Positions 1 to 11,400 of a stretch of 64,000 bases of DNA are shown piece after piece. The stretch spans positions 627,212 through 691,211 of the forward strand of contig RHPI01003369.1 in NCBI GenBank assembly GCA_009103225.1, in the 5' to 3' direction. Below the pieces are notes generated by a model, which made no database searches, was not told where the DNA came from, and saw nothing but the letters and a program-made list of their open reading frames with translations. A program made the translations under genes and the position numbers. The number at the start of each line of letters is the position of its first letter. The stretch's first letter is position 1. The DNA comes from Chlorokybus atmophyticus. Taxonomy: Eukaryota; Streptophyta; Chlorokybophyceae; Chlorokybales; Chlorokybaceae.

Positions 1-9
1 CTTTTGCAG

Positions 10-2016
10 TGATGTCCTCAGCAGACTCGGCAGAGACTGTCATGCAGTGCATACAGCTCGGAGCCGCTGACTTCTTGCTAAAACCTGTTCGCAAAAATGA
101 GCTGAAGAACCTCTGGCAGCATGTCTGGCGCCGTTCATTCTGGGTACGATTGTGCGCTAGACCGCCATCGCTTTACAGTATCACTCCTGTGCCAGCTCCC
201 ACTGCAGTTGCCCTGAGTTCTGATGTTGCGACGTTGAACAGCAAACCAGTGGCAGTGGGAGCGGTATCGGCACGGGCAGTGGCAGTGGCAGTGGCAACCT
301 GAATAACTCAGGCTCAGGGTCCGACGGTGACGGCCAGAACAGGTCTGGCTCTGGTGGATCTGATGCCTTGAATGCTGGAGATGCTTGTCCAAACGGCAGC
401 GATAATGGCTCTGACACCTTGAGTGGCAAGCCCATGGTGTTCGATCCAAACAAACCTGAGGTAGGCTTACCAGAACAGGCCCTGGATGACTAAGCATGCT
501 CTCTGTTGGCTGTTCAGCTTTGCTGAGTCTGCACTGTATTTGCAATTAAGAGATCTGCATGGTCAGCCAGTAATTGCTGTTGCTAAGTGTTTGAGCTCAA
601 CTCATGCAGGAAGTACCGGACGCTGATTGCGCGGCAACATCGACGGGACCACCTGAGGCGAATTCTCACAAGCGCAAGGAGACAATGCCACCACCAGAGC
701 CCTCTCCCAAGCAGGCACGGGTGCACTCTCAGCACCTCCAACAAAAGCCGCATCAACCGCAGGCAGCTCACGGACAGCAGTCGATGTCAATACCACCGTT
801 GCCACCCCAACACCATGCGTCAGAACTGTCCAGCCCAGAACGCCCCTCCCCACGCTCCACTAAACCAGTTCCTCAGAAGACACCTCCTGGTGTTCATAAT
901 GACTTCAACCTGAAAGCAAATTCGGCTGCCTCTAAAGACAATGAAGATGTGAAACCACAGCTTGGCAGTGCCGACAAGCGCCCATCTGCTTTCTCCGCTT
1001 ACAGTGCTCCACAGAACGGCAGCAACTATTCACAGGTATAATCTTGCTGCCCAAGCTAGGTTGGTCCACTGGGTTGCTTGTCTCACTGTTACTGGTTGCA
1101 GCAGGCTGGAAGCAACAGCTACAAGAACGGCAATGGCAATGGCAGTGAAGCAACAAACGGTTACAAAAGCAACGGAAGCACAGCGCATACTGCAGAACAT
1201 GGTCATCATTCTCACAGCCACGGCCATCATCAGCCCCAGCAACATCAACAGCAACATCATGACGCCCATGCCCACCCCCAGCATCATCATGACCAACATT
1301 CCCACGGGCACCATGCAGCTCAGTCCAACGCCCCCCATACTGAGCGCGTTGAGCAGTCCCCGGATACAGCACATGACGCTGCTACTAGACAACAGCACTT
1401 GGGACCCTTCAACATGCATCGCTACCACCAGATGCCAGCGGCAAACTATTACGCTGCAGGCCCTAGTATGCACGCGCACAAGCCTCAATACCCCTGGACC
1501 CAGAACAATGTTGCTGCTCCAGATACTGCAGTGGGTGCGTCTCCACACGGATTTGGGGACGCGAGTGCCAGTCCAAGTGGTGAGGGCGACGCCACCAATG
1601 CTGAGCCAGGAGGCAGTGGCAATGGAGGCAGTGGCGAGTCTGCTGTCACAGTCGCTGGCACTAGTCAAAGTGCGAGCCAAGCTGAGGACGCCAAGAAGGC
1701 TCACTCCACGCCTGGCTCAGCACGCCGTGAAGCTGCACTTGATAAGTTTCGCAAGAAGCGCGAGCAGAGGTGTTTTGAAAAGAAGGTTCGCTACCAGAGC
1801 AGGTAACCAAGGCAGGCCTTTTATGAAAGCTGCCCTGTGTTGTGGTTATGGATGCAAAATTGAGATGACATGCGCGCCACAATCAACTCATGTCGTTGTT
1901 GTGGATTTGCTGTTGGCAGAAAATGGCTAGCAGAGCAGCGGCCGCGCGTACGTGGTCAGTTTGTCCGGCGCAACAAGTCGGAACCGGGTGAGGGCGGGGG
2001 TGAGGAGGCGATATAG
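10..2016 (+). CDS. Pseudo-response regulator (PRR/TOC1-like) with CCT domain, 5'-truncated by window edge
   Basis: Exons read as 10-143, 242-460, 610-1035, 1102-1802 and 1920-2016 (TAG); phases agree at every junction and about 524 residues are visible. The first exon is the C-terminal half of a receiver-like domain ([26 protein letters not shown], then LWQHVWRR), the arrangement typical of plant and algal PRR proteins. The middle is low complexity: Ser-Gly, Pro-rich, then His/Gln-rich (about 1200-1310). The end is a complete CCT domain that starts at [14 protein letters not shown] and continues over the last intron into [13 protein letters not shown], a basic DNA-binding/nuclear-localisation module. 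Family knowledge: PRR proteins are transcriptional repressors of the circadian clock. The phospho-acceptor Asp position lies outside the window, so whether this is a pseudo- or true receiver cannot be seen. Which PRR subgroup it belongs to is inference. Confidence 0.9.
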
Positions 2017-2681
2017 TGGCTTGTGAATATAGTGGCTATTACTAATTATGTACCTCAAGACGAGAGGGTATATTGTTTGTGCGCGCCTAGTTTGGACTGG
2101 TGTACATGGCTTCTGTGCAGGCTGGGTTGCTGCTTATATCGCAGGCCAGTCTCTTGTGGATCTTAGTCAATTTTGATGCGCTATGGTGACAGTTTCAGCC
2201 AGTCCCTGTACATATTGTAATGACAGATGTTGCTCGTTCTGAGGATAATGTCTGACGCTGATTGTTCCTGTACACGGAAAATAACGTAATTTACAACATT
2301 TGCCATTTGCATAAAAGCGCCTGAAAGCTGAAGCAAGGTCTGGCCACAAAACTCTCAGGCGCAACCATAGCAATAAACAAAGATATGGGAAGTGCTGTAG
2401 CGTGGTAACATCTAATATCGCTCAAAACAATCTAGAAGCCTAGATGTAAGGCAATGTAAGCAGCTGCATGAAAAGCTGATTGGTGCGGATGAGAGTATCA
2501 CATATCCACTACATCCCAGCGCACTTCAAATCTAGCTGGTCTGACACTTTCTTACATGTCTGCAGGTTGTCCCCTTGGTTGTGGTACTCCGTAGCTTCTC
2601 TTTTGCGACTTGTAAGCTCCCGCAAGTAGAAATAGGCTGTGCATTTGCGAGATTGGTCGTGCTGTTCATGCGTATAACACT
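2017..2681 (+). other. 3' region of the PRR-like gene
   Basis: No coding exon is recognised. TGTAA occurs at about 2215, some 200 bases after the stop, and is a candidate chlorophyte-type poly(A) signal. The last four bases (CACT, 2678-2681) are one copy of the target-site duplication of the following retrotransposon. Confidence 0.5.
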
Positions 2682-3285
2682 TGTCATGCCTATTGCCCAA
2701 GCATGCCAGTCGTCATCGGGCATGCCTACAGCAAGACCCTCGCCCGGCTTACCAGCATGGCAACCCGCGCGCGCCTCTGACCAGTAGCTAGGTCATGTCC
2801 CTAGAGTAGCTCGTGACCATAGCCTGCATAGGCACCGCGCGTAGCTGTTCAATAGTGAGTTCAGTTATAAGTCCGGTTCTATATCGAGTGGGCATTTCCT
2901 GTGGAAATAGCCTCGATATGACCGTTAGCTTATGTTCTGGACAGTCATGAGTTGACTTGTATAAGCAGGCACAGTGTTCACCGGATCAGCTGGTGACACT
3001 GTAAGTGAGAAAGCTAAGAGCTTGTGAAGCGACTTGAACTACGAACATACCGTCCTGGTTCCCAAGAATCCCCTCACCGTGTGAAAGCCTGTGCATGTTC
3101 TTGTGCACTGTGCTTGTTCTTGCTGTGAGCTTTGTGTACTTGGTCGCGGTGTGCTTGTTGGCATCAGTCAGGGCATAGCATCCACGTGTTGCTTGCTCAT
3201 TCACCTCACTTAACAGTGTAATTTCTCTCCCACTCACGCAAAGAACTGTGTAAACAGCACTACCCATAGTAGTGGCTTGTTGACT
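2682..3285 (+). repeat. 5' terminal repeat L of the gypsy element
   Basis: 604 bases, the same length as and nearly identical to 12942-13545. It starts TGTCATGCC and ends in GTGGCTTGTTGACT. TGTAA occurs near its end (about 3214 and 3247), which would suit a transcript 3' end, so L may be U3 plus R. Unlike the downstream copy it is not followed by X; sequence after 3285 is unrelated to X. Confidence 0.9.
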
Positions 3286-3496
3286 TACAGTGTCACCCTC
3301 TTTGCTCAAGTGAGTGTAGTTGCAAGCTGTACATCAGCATCGCAAGCTGTAGTTGTACACATCGCAGTGCAGTGTTGTCACCGTCATCGCATAGCGCGCA
3401 CAAGCGCTAGTGTGTTGGGTGATAGCAGCACTGGAGATCCCATTGTAGAACACAAACACTCTACCCTTCATCCACTTTCACCATCGCACCAGCTGT

Positions 3497-6400
3497 ATGA
3501 GCAGGCCCACCCCGTTCTCCCCAATAGACGAGGGTGACCTCAGCAGTTGGAGCCCAACCACCAACCTCACCTACGAGCGGACCAGTGACGGGAGCATCGA
3601 CCGCAGCAGCAGAGGCTCGCGCTCCATCTCCGGCTTCACCCCGCTCCACTCTACTCCTCGTCATCAAGCTTCTCCACTATCCTCGGACAGCGACGACAAC
3701 GAGATGGAGTCTTCCAGTTCAACCACATCCCTGCGCCTCTCCGGACGTGCCGGCACCACCTCGCTGGATGAGTTCATCATCAAGTTCCACTCCAAGATGC
3801 GGCAGCAAGCTCTGAAGAACAAAGACTGGTCAGATGAGATCTCTTTCCACATTGCTGCTCAGTATCTTGATTATGAAGCACACGATGTCTGGAAGTCCGT
3901 TGCTGAACTGCATCGAGTGGACGGCTATGGCGAGCTTGCCAGCACCATAGAATCTGCATCACTGCACCGTCCAACAGGTGTCGTTCCACCTGCCACTTCA
4001 GTTGCAGTAACAGGCTTGTCCATAGCTGCAGCTCCCAAGCAGGCAGAGGAGGAGGAACCGGAGTTGGTACTTGTAAACTTGACCCCTGCAGAAGTTGAGT
4101 CCAAGGAGGCCACATGTCGAGTTCGCATCCTTGACCGTTCTGCCGTCATCATTGAGGAACAAAGAGCTGCACAGCAAGCGGCAGCCGCAGAGTGGGGTAC
4201 TCCTCTACCTCCGGCAACACCTGGCTCTCGTGCAGGAGGCAGTACCTTCACCCTCGGGTCAGTAGCACTGCGCGCACCAGCCATCTCCGTAGGTGCTGCC
4301 ATCTCTGATTTGCCACTCAAGGACCTGTACGCTGCCCTGCGCCGCACCTTCCCTCCTCAGACCACCAGCAAGGTTGAGGAGCTGAGACGCTTCCGACGCA
4401 AGCCCAATGAGGATCCCCTCCGCTTGTACTCCAGACTGGAAGGTCTGCTGAAGGACACTGACTACAGGATTGTCAGTAAGGAGGCTGCTGCAGTGATATA
4501 CGTCAATGAGTTGGATGCGGCTCTAAGCGAGTCGACACGCCTGACTCTGAACTACAGCAGGCCCCTTGGCTACACCCTTAAGGAAGCTTTCGAGACTGCA
4601 CAAGCCATCCATAAGCGCGCAGTGTATGAGAAAGCGGTGCTGGACACCAACCGCAGTGCCTCACGGCCTATGGCAGGCACAAGTGCAGAGCCTTTTCGGC
4701 GGGACCGCAGCCGGGCGTCGCAAGGCATCTATTACAAGGATGAACGGTCAGCTCATGCTGCCCTTGTGGCTCCAGTGCTGTGCCACCGGTGTGGTCGACA
4801 TGGCCACTACCAGAAGGAGTGCACCGAAGATTACGGCAACCTTGTGTGCGACCACTGCCACAAGACGGGACACTTGGAGACAGTATGCTGGCTCAAGTTC
4901 CCTGAGCTGCGGCCCCCTGTTGGCTACAACAACAGCAACAACGCTGTTGGCTACCGCGGCCACAACAACCACAACAACAACAGGGGCTACAACAACAGCA
5001 ACCACGCTGTCGGCCACAACAACAGCAACAACGCTGGTGGTCGCAACAACGGCAACAACGCTGGTGGCCACAACCCCAACAACAACAACAACGCTGGCGG
5101 CCGCAAGGAAGAAGCTGGCTATAGAGGGAAAAACCGCCCTCCACAGCACAAAGGACTTGAGGGACGTCCTCGCGCTGGAGCTGCTGCTGTAAAGGCACCA
5201 ACCAATCCATCGGCTATCGTCCAAGTGGCAGCCCTGATGGCGCCCGTGGCACAGCTGGAGGAAAACAAGGAGCAGGACTATCAAGCCTGCTATGCTGCTA
5301 GGTGGGCATTGATGGCACCGAAACGGGATAGGGACACTCCCACGCCGTCACGCGTACAACCATCCAGACGGGCGCGCAGGGAAGCTGGCGCGTCGTCAAC
5401 AGCGGCATCGTCGGACGCCACAAGCGGTGCTGCCTCGGCAGCCACAACCACCGCTGGGACGACGCCGTCGACGACACCGTCGGCGTCCACACCGACCACG
5501 ACAGCAGGTGTCAGCACTCTTGGCACCACGCTGTTCCCGGTGATGGAGAGCACCCACGCCGCAGCAACCATGGTCGTTGGGTTCGTAAGTGGTGAATCCA
5601 CCACTCCTGCCTCCATCGGAACGACCACATCAACCGCAACTGCTGCCACCCTCACAGCCGCCACCTCAGTGACGACGACTGCGGCAGGTGCCACCACCAT
5701 CGCCTCCAGTAGTGCTGCCATACCCACCGCACCACTTCCTGAGGGCCGGACGGCACCGCCACCAGCATTGGACGTCACACAGCAAGTGCCACGCGGGCCG
5801 CAAGCAGAAAGCGCCTGGGCGTCGATTCTACGCAACGTGGAGCCCACCACTATTGCGTACGGACCAGGGGGGCAACGCACCACGCACGTGGCACGCGATG
5901 ATCGCATTTTGCCCCTACCACCGCCAGAATACCACACGCTGCCGGAACCCACACAACAGCAGCTGGAGGATGAAATCCTCGCCGGCACTGCACCAGAGAT
6001 GAGGGATCGTCTGTTCGGGGTCACCTATCGCCAACCTGCGGTGTTGGAACTGGCCATCCAGTTGTTCCTGGCATTACACACACGGTTGCAGGGCGCACCC
6101 AGTCAATCGCGACAGCCCATGCCCGCTCAACAGATCGACTTCGAGCCTTCGCCACTGGACCCACTCAGCCTCCAGCGACACAAACTCCAAGACCTCGTGG
6201 TCACGATGTCTGACATCGCGCTGGGCGCTGATGCCGCTCTCCGGGGGCTCACTCCAGGCAGTCGTCAAGAGAGTTTCTCTGCACTCGAACAGGCCCATCG
6301 GTATCGCATGGACCAAGCTGCCCAAGTGGACGCGCGCCGACAAGCGTACGAAGCTGCACACGCCGTTATCGTACCAACCATAGCGCCAGCACACGTTGCC

Positions 6401-8455
6401 AGCGCCTCCACGGCGCCGACCACAGCACACTCCACAACGATCGCCATCGAGCAGCCGGGACACGCAACTGTTGCAGACCAAGCGAGGGCGTTGGCGCAAC
6501 AATTGAGGGGAGTAATCGCCCCGCTGCTGCCTCCTTTGGTCGAAGACATGCCTGAGGATCAACGCGATGCAGGGCGAGGGTACCTCACCCCGCAAGGGGA
6601 CACCACACAACGAGGAGGAGCTGGTATGGTGGGGGAGCAACAACTCCGTACCGCACTCATCCGGCAAGCAGTCATGTTGCACAGGCCTGAGGGCAACACA
6701 TTAAGACAGATGATGGGGATGCAAGACGGCAGCGCCGCGCGAGCTCGTCTCGTGACATGGCTCGTTGCCAATCACCCTGCTGTCCCCCTGTTTGCCTTTG
6801 GCAACCGAGCATCATGGTTGGGGGCATTCGTTCGTTCGCTGCGACAAGCATACGACGAGGCTGCCACCACAGCCCCGGACACGCTGGAGGGAGTGCAAGA
6901 GGCAATGCTTCGGCTGCCAGGGGTGGAAGCCGCACGGCAACGGCGGCGCATCGCCATTGCTCATGAGCTACACGCACAGCAGACTGACCTCCAGCGCACC
7001 CTACGTGCTCGCGCCATGACTGTGCTCGATGTGGGAGTGGTACAGGGAAGGTGGGATGCCTACATGGCAGGGATCCTACGAGTCCCCACCATTACTCACG
7101 ACATGCGGCGACAGCTACTACGCGCCGTATACCTGCAGCCCATGCCTCAATATCATCATTGGACCGACACGGACACCGAGCCCACGGCCACGTGGGAAGG
7201 GACATTGGTCAGAGAAGCGGCTCATGCTGTGCGATGGACGTACGCCGCGGAGCAAGCTGAACGCGAGGCAGGCCCACAAACACCGGGTCCGCCGGGGTTC
7301 CCTCCACAGCCACTGGGTACGCCCGTGGGCATGATTCCAGCTTCTCAGAGGCGTCATCCACCTGCGCCGCCACCACAACCGGCGCCGGAACCTCCAGCAC
7401 CGAGGCCCCCCCGTGTCTACCAACCACCTCGACAAGGTCGGTTCGGCAGAGGGAGAGGGCAAGGAGGGGGTTCTCCGGATCCAGCAGGCAGAGGAGCTCT
7501 GGCTGCCATGCGCTCGGCATCTCCAGCTGAGGCAACTGAGTCAGAGGAACAAACACCTCGTATGAAGAGGTTGCGTATCGACGCCAACGCTGCCATGGTG
7601 GCCAACCAAGGCAAGCACGTTACCATCAACGGTCTGGCACCCAAGCGGGTAATGTTGGACACCGGAGCACAGCCTGTCATCATCGGGCGCTTCCTCGCGC
7701 GGTCCCTAGGCATAACCAGTTCCGACTTGGTGCCTTGCCCGTGCGTGTTGGACACTGCCACAGGTAGCCGGGATAAGGTGATGGGAGTCACCAGGGAGGC
7801 CTTTTGCATTCGGTTGATAGGGCTGGACCCAACCCACACGACCGAGATCGTCCAGCAATACATGGTCACCAATGCCGGCTCCTTCGACTTTCTGCTTGGG
7901 CAGGATTTCAACTTCCCTGTGGGCATGGGCCTCGACTGCTGCACAGAACGAGCGTGGTTTCGGCCACATTGGGATGAGGATGACGGAGAGGTACAGGGTT
8001 TCCTGCCTCTCGAGTTGGTCTCGCGCACGCGCGCCCAACGCAAAATGGCTGCCATGGCCACACGCAGACACGCCCGCACCCGTAAGGCTGTAATGGACAT
8101 ATACGACGGTGCTCAGACGCAAGTCGCTGCTGGTGCCACAACCCCGTGTCAAACCGGCGACCCTCCTCCCATCTCGTACAACAAGGAGCAGGAGGATGCC
8201 ACCGTGGAAGTAGCATTACAAGACCCAGCTGAACGGCGCTGGCGCGCACAGGTGGACGCACACATCTTGCTCAGCCACCCACTGATCACCACGCGCTTCC
8301 CCAACTACCGAAGCCACGTCAAGGTGCAGGACCACATATGGTGGCCACCGGAGTGGTGGAATTCCACACCTTTCGCAGACAACAGGGCATCACAGTGTTG
8401 GAGCTGTTTGGAGGCATTGGCAGTGGTCTTGCTGCGGTCCTCAACACGGGCGTGA
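3497..8455 (+). CDS. Gag-protease polyprotein of the gypsy element (1652 aa)
   Basis: ATG at 3497, open to 8455. A helical gag-like region (about residues 270-385) precedes two CCHC zinc knuckles (CHRCGRHGHYQKEC and CDHCHKTGHLETVC, about residues 428-460), which bind RNA in retroelement capsids. An Asn-rich repeat follows, then a long Thr/Ala-rich linker, then about 600 residues of unrecognised, apparently folded sequence. A retropepsin-type aspartic protease lies near the end: active-site DTGA at about residue 1388 and a DFLLGQDF strand further on. The protein is unusually long for a gypsy Gag-Pro. Its last 118 bases overlap the methyltransferase ORF in the -1 frame, so the enzymes are expressed either by frameshift or by restart at the ATG at 8338; no canonical slippery heptamer is obvious. 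Confidence 0.9.
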   Translation: MSRPTPFSPIDEGDLSSWSPTTNLTYERTSDGSIDRSSRGSRSISGFTPLHSTPRHQASPLSSDSDDNEMESSSSTTSLRLSGRAGTTSLDEFIIKFHSKMRQQALKNKDWSDEISFHIAAQYLDYEAHDVWKSVAELHRVDGYGELASTIESASLHRPTGVVPPATSVAVTGLSIAAAPKQAEEEEPELVLVNLTPAEVESKEATCRVRILDRSAVIIEEQRAAQQAAAAEWGTPLPPATPGSRAGGSTFTLGSVALRAPAISVGAAISDLPLKDLYAALRRTFPPQTTSKVEELRRFRRKPNEDPLRLYSRLEGLLKDTDYRIVSKEAAAVIYVNELDAALSESTRLTLNYSRPLGYTLKEAFETAQAIHKRAVYEKAVLDTNRSASRPMAGTSAEPFRRDRSRASQGIYYKDERSAHAALVAPVLCHRCGRHGHYQKECTEDYGNLVCDHCHKTGHLETVCWLKFPELRPPVGYNNSNNAVGYRGHNNHNNNRGYNNSNHAVGHNNSNNAGGRNNGNNAGGHNPNNNNNAGGRKEEAGYRGKNRPPQHKGLEGRPRAGAAAVKAPTNPSAIVQVAALMAPVAQLEENKEQDYQACYAARWALMAPKRDRDTPTPSRVQPSRRARREAGASSTAASSDATSGAASAATTTAGTTPSTTPSASTPTTTAGVSTLGTTLFPVMESTHAAATMVVGFVSGESTTPASIGTTTSTATAATLTAATSVTTTAAGATTIASSSAAIPTAPLPEGRTAPPPALDVTQQVPRGPQAESAWASILRNVEPTTIAYGPGGQRTTHVARDDRILPLPPPEYHTLPEPTQQQLEDEILAGTAPEMRDRLFGVTYRQPAVLELAIQLFLALHTRLQGAPSQSRQPMPAQQIDFEPSPLDPLSLQRHKLQDLVVTMSDIALGADAALRGLTPGSRQESFSALEQAHRYRMDQAAQVDARRQAYEAAHAVIVPTIAPAHVASASTAPTTAHSTTIAIEQPGHATVADQARALAQQLRGVIAPLLPPLVEDMPEDQRDAGRGYLTPQGDTTQRGGAGMVGEQQLRTALIRQAVMLHRPEGNTLRQMMGMQDGSAARARLVTWLVANHPAVPLFAFGNRASWLGAFVRSLRQAYDEAATTAPDTLEGVQEAMLRLPGVEAARQRRRIAIAHELHAQQTDLQRTLRARAMTVLDVGVVQGRWDAYMAGILRVPTITHDMRRQLLRAVYLQPMPQYHHWTDTDTEPTATWEGTLVREAAHAVRWTYAAEQAEREAGPQTPGPPGFPPQPLGTPVGMIPASQRRHPPAPPPQPAPEPPAPRPPRVYQPPRQGRFGRGRGQGGGSPDPAGRGALAAMRSASPAEATESEEQTPRMKRLRIDANAAMVANQGKHVTINGLAPKRVMLDTGAQPVIIGRFLARSLGITSSDLVPCPCVLDTATGSRDKVMGVTREAFCIRLIGLDPTHTTEIVQQYMVTNAGSFDFLLGQDFNFPVGMGLDCCTERAWFRPHWDEDDGEVQGFLPLELVSRTRAQRKMAAMATRRHARTRKAVMDIYDGAQTQVAAGATTPCQTGDPPPISYNKEQEDATVEVALQDPAERRWRAQVDAHILLSHPLITTRFPNYRSHVKVQDHIWWPPEWWNSTPFADNRASQCWSCLEALAVVLLRSSTRA
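4918..5105 (+). repeat. In-frame Asn-rich minisatellite inside gag
   Basis: Imperfect tandem copies of an AACAACAGCAACAACGCTG-like unit encode repeats of the form NNSNNA(V/G)G(Y/H/R). They follow directly after the second zinc knuckle. The reading frame is kept through all copies, so the repeat expanded by whole codons. Confidence 0.8.
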
Positions 8456-11400
8456 AGGTTACCAAATACTGTTACTGCGACCCAGACCCACACGCGCAAA
8501 CGGTCCTCAAGCACCACTTACGCCAACTGCACACCAGGTATCCACGTCAACTACCCCTCTCGGCGTTGCAAGGCAGCCTCAAAGCATTGCCACAGGACGT
8601 CCGGCTGATCACTGAAGATCACCTACTGTCCCTCGGCAACATCGACCTGTTAATAGCTGGATGGGAATGCCAAGGGCACTCCAGGGCAGGCAAGGGACAA
8701 GGCCTCAAAAACCCTCGCTCCAGGTTGTTCTGGGAGCTGATGAGGATCATCCACCTCCTTCAACACCACCAGATCTCCAGACCCCTGGGGTACGTCATCG
8801 AAAATGTGCATAGAGAGGACGACAAGCGTCCGCACGTGGCCTCCAGCTACCGACAAGTTTGCTCCATTCTGGGGCACCCACTCAAGGTGAACGCGGCACG
8901 ACATGGCTCGCGCGCACATCGTGTACGTGCCAAATGGACAAACTTGGCCACCGTGGAGGAGCTCATGACCGCCGAATACACGCGCAGCGCTCGGCCGCGC
9001 AACCTGCTGGTCGACGACATCCTTGACCCCGGCCGCACAGCACAACCTGTCTTGCATCATGACCACAACCACTTCTACCAGTGCAATCAGCCTGGTCAGC
9101 CCCGTCGCGCACTCCCCACATTGGTGTCCTACCCGGGCTCCTACGCATTTCGGAACGGTGGTGACGGGATGGTATTTAATGCAACCACCAACACGTTGAA
9201 AGAACCCAACGCACGCGAACGTGAACGCGCCATGGGCTTCTTCCCCAACAGCATCACAGGTTCATCGCTGACGGACAATCAGCAATGCCAGCTGGTTGGT
9301 CGCGCCATGGACCAGAACAGCATGGTATGGCTGCTGGAGCTGAGCTTCGCGTTGCAGGACCGCCACGTGTCCTTTGAGGATCTCGAACACTTGGCTGGGG
9401 GGTGGGCTGATCGCGTCGACACCAAGGCAGCTCACACAGCTCTCGAGGTGATCCACATGGAGGAGCAAGCGGCAGTGACAGTGGAGGACATTCCTGTGGT
9501 TGCCAATGCGACCTCCTGGGACCATGCCATTGGCCCGTTGGCCACGGAAGACACTCGAGAGAAGCTGGAGGCTCTCCTCAATAAATGGAGGAGCCAATTC
9601 AGCTTCAATGTGAAGGAATTGGGTACATGTTCGGTGTACCAGATGGACATCGAGCTAGTGGACACTGAGCCGGTGTTCCGGCGACAATACAGGCTCTCCA
9701 AGTTGGAAGAAGACTTGGTGGAACAGAGATGTAAGGCGCTGCTGGATGCAGGCCTTTTCGAAGAGTCCACATCGGACTTCGCAGCAGCAACCGTCATGCC
9801 CTTGAAGAAGGATTCAGCAGGCAACTGGACAGAGCGACGCATGTGTGGCGACTATCGTCCCCTCAATAACAAGACCAAGCAAGACCGGTACCCCATGCCC
9901 ACAGCAGAGGGTATTTTTGATGATGTGGGAGACTGCACAGTCTTCAGCATCCTGGACATGCGTCAGGGGTACAACCAGATCGCCATCAAGGACGAGGACA
10001 AGCACAAGACCTCCTTCTGGGGCAACCGACAGTTGTACCAATGGAAGGTAATGCCGTTCGGGCTGAAGAATGCCCCCGCCAAGTTTCAACGCGTCATGGA
10101 CAAAGCCTTGAAGGGGCTGGACTGCGCGCGGTGCTACATCGATGACATCCTCATCTTCAGCCGCAGCAACGAGGAGCATCTTCAGCACATCGAAGCGGTG
10201 CTGGAACGACTCAAGGGAGTGGGGATGACCGTACACCCCGACAAGTGTACCTTCTTCACCCACAAGGTGCCGTACTTAGGGCACATGATTGTGCCCCATG
10301 GTGTGTATGTGCAGCAGGCAAAAGTAGAGGCTCTGGCAGCTATCCCTGCCCCGACAGACCTCACACGTCTGCGCGCTTTCTTGGGACTTGCCAACTACTA
10401 TCGCCGGTTCGTGAAGGACTTCGCGAAGATCGCAAGGCCCCTCAACGAGCTACTGAAGAAGGAGGTGGAGTTCGCGTGGAAGGAGCCGCAACAGCAGGCC
10501 TTCGAGGAGCTGAAGAGCAGACTCACCAGCGCTCCCATCCTTCAACGTCCGGACTACGCCAAGCCTTTCATCCTTCACACCGACTGGAGCAAGCTGGGGA
10601 TGGGAGCGGTGCTGGTGCAGCACGATGAGCACAAGAAGGAGCGGGTGGTGGCATACGCCAGCCGAAGCAACAACAGCACTGAGGCCAACTACAGCAGCTA
10701 TGAAGGGGAATGCCTCGCTGCAGTGTGGGCCATCTCCTTCTTCCGACCTTTCCTCTTTGGTCGACAGTTCCAACTGATCACCGATCATCAGCCCCTCAAG
10801 TGGCTGATGACCAACCAACATCTGACAGGGAAACTTGCTCGATGGGCCCTGCTGTTACAGGAATACGACTTCGAGATTGACCACCGCGCTGGCCTCACCA
10901 ACCAAGACGCCGATGGCCTCAGTCGCAACCCCCACCTCAGCACCAACGACGCAACTGGAGCGCGGCATGAGCTCATCCCTGCAGCAACAGCTCCCACCAT
11001 GGCAGCCATGTTTGCTGCTGCCGCGTTGCGCTCAGGGCGCAAGACCAACACCACAACCTCAGCAGTGGTAGAGGAGATTCCTGCCCTTGAGTCTACTGAC
11101 CCTGCGGCAATCACACCCTTGGGAGACGCCCACGCAGCCAACATTGACGTCGATGACACAGAGCTGGCGTCCACTGACACCAGGCAGGACATATGGCACG
11201 ACAAGCCATCACTCTCCTTTCTTCAACATGGCCATCTCCCCTCTGGCATGAGCGCTCGAGAGAAGGACCGGGTCAATCAACGCACCCGTCACTATCGATG
11301 GGCAGGTGACAAGCTGTATCGCCGCTTCCACGACGAAGACAAGAAAGTGCCGACACCAGTCACGCGCGAGGACATCATCACTTCCCTCCACACTGAGCTT

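Noticed and set aside
3286-3310. tRNA primer-binding site after the 5' repeat of the gypsy element
   Set aside because: TACAGTGTCACCC does not match a common tRNA 3' end that I can recognise; left unassigned.
5290-8261. Long minus-strand open frames over the gypsy gag region
   Set aside because: Shadows of a GC-rich coding strand; the plus strand holds zinc knuckles and protease in one continuous frame.
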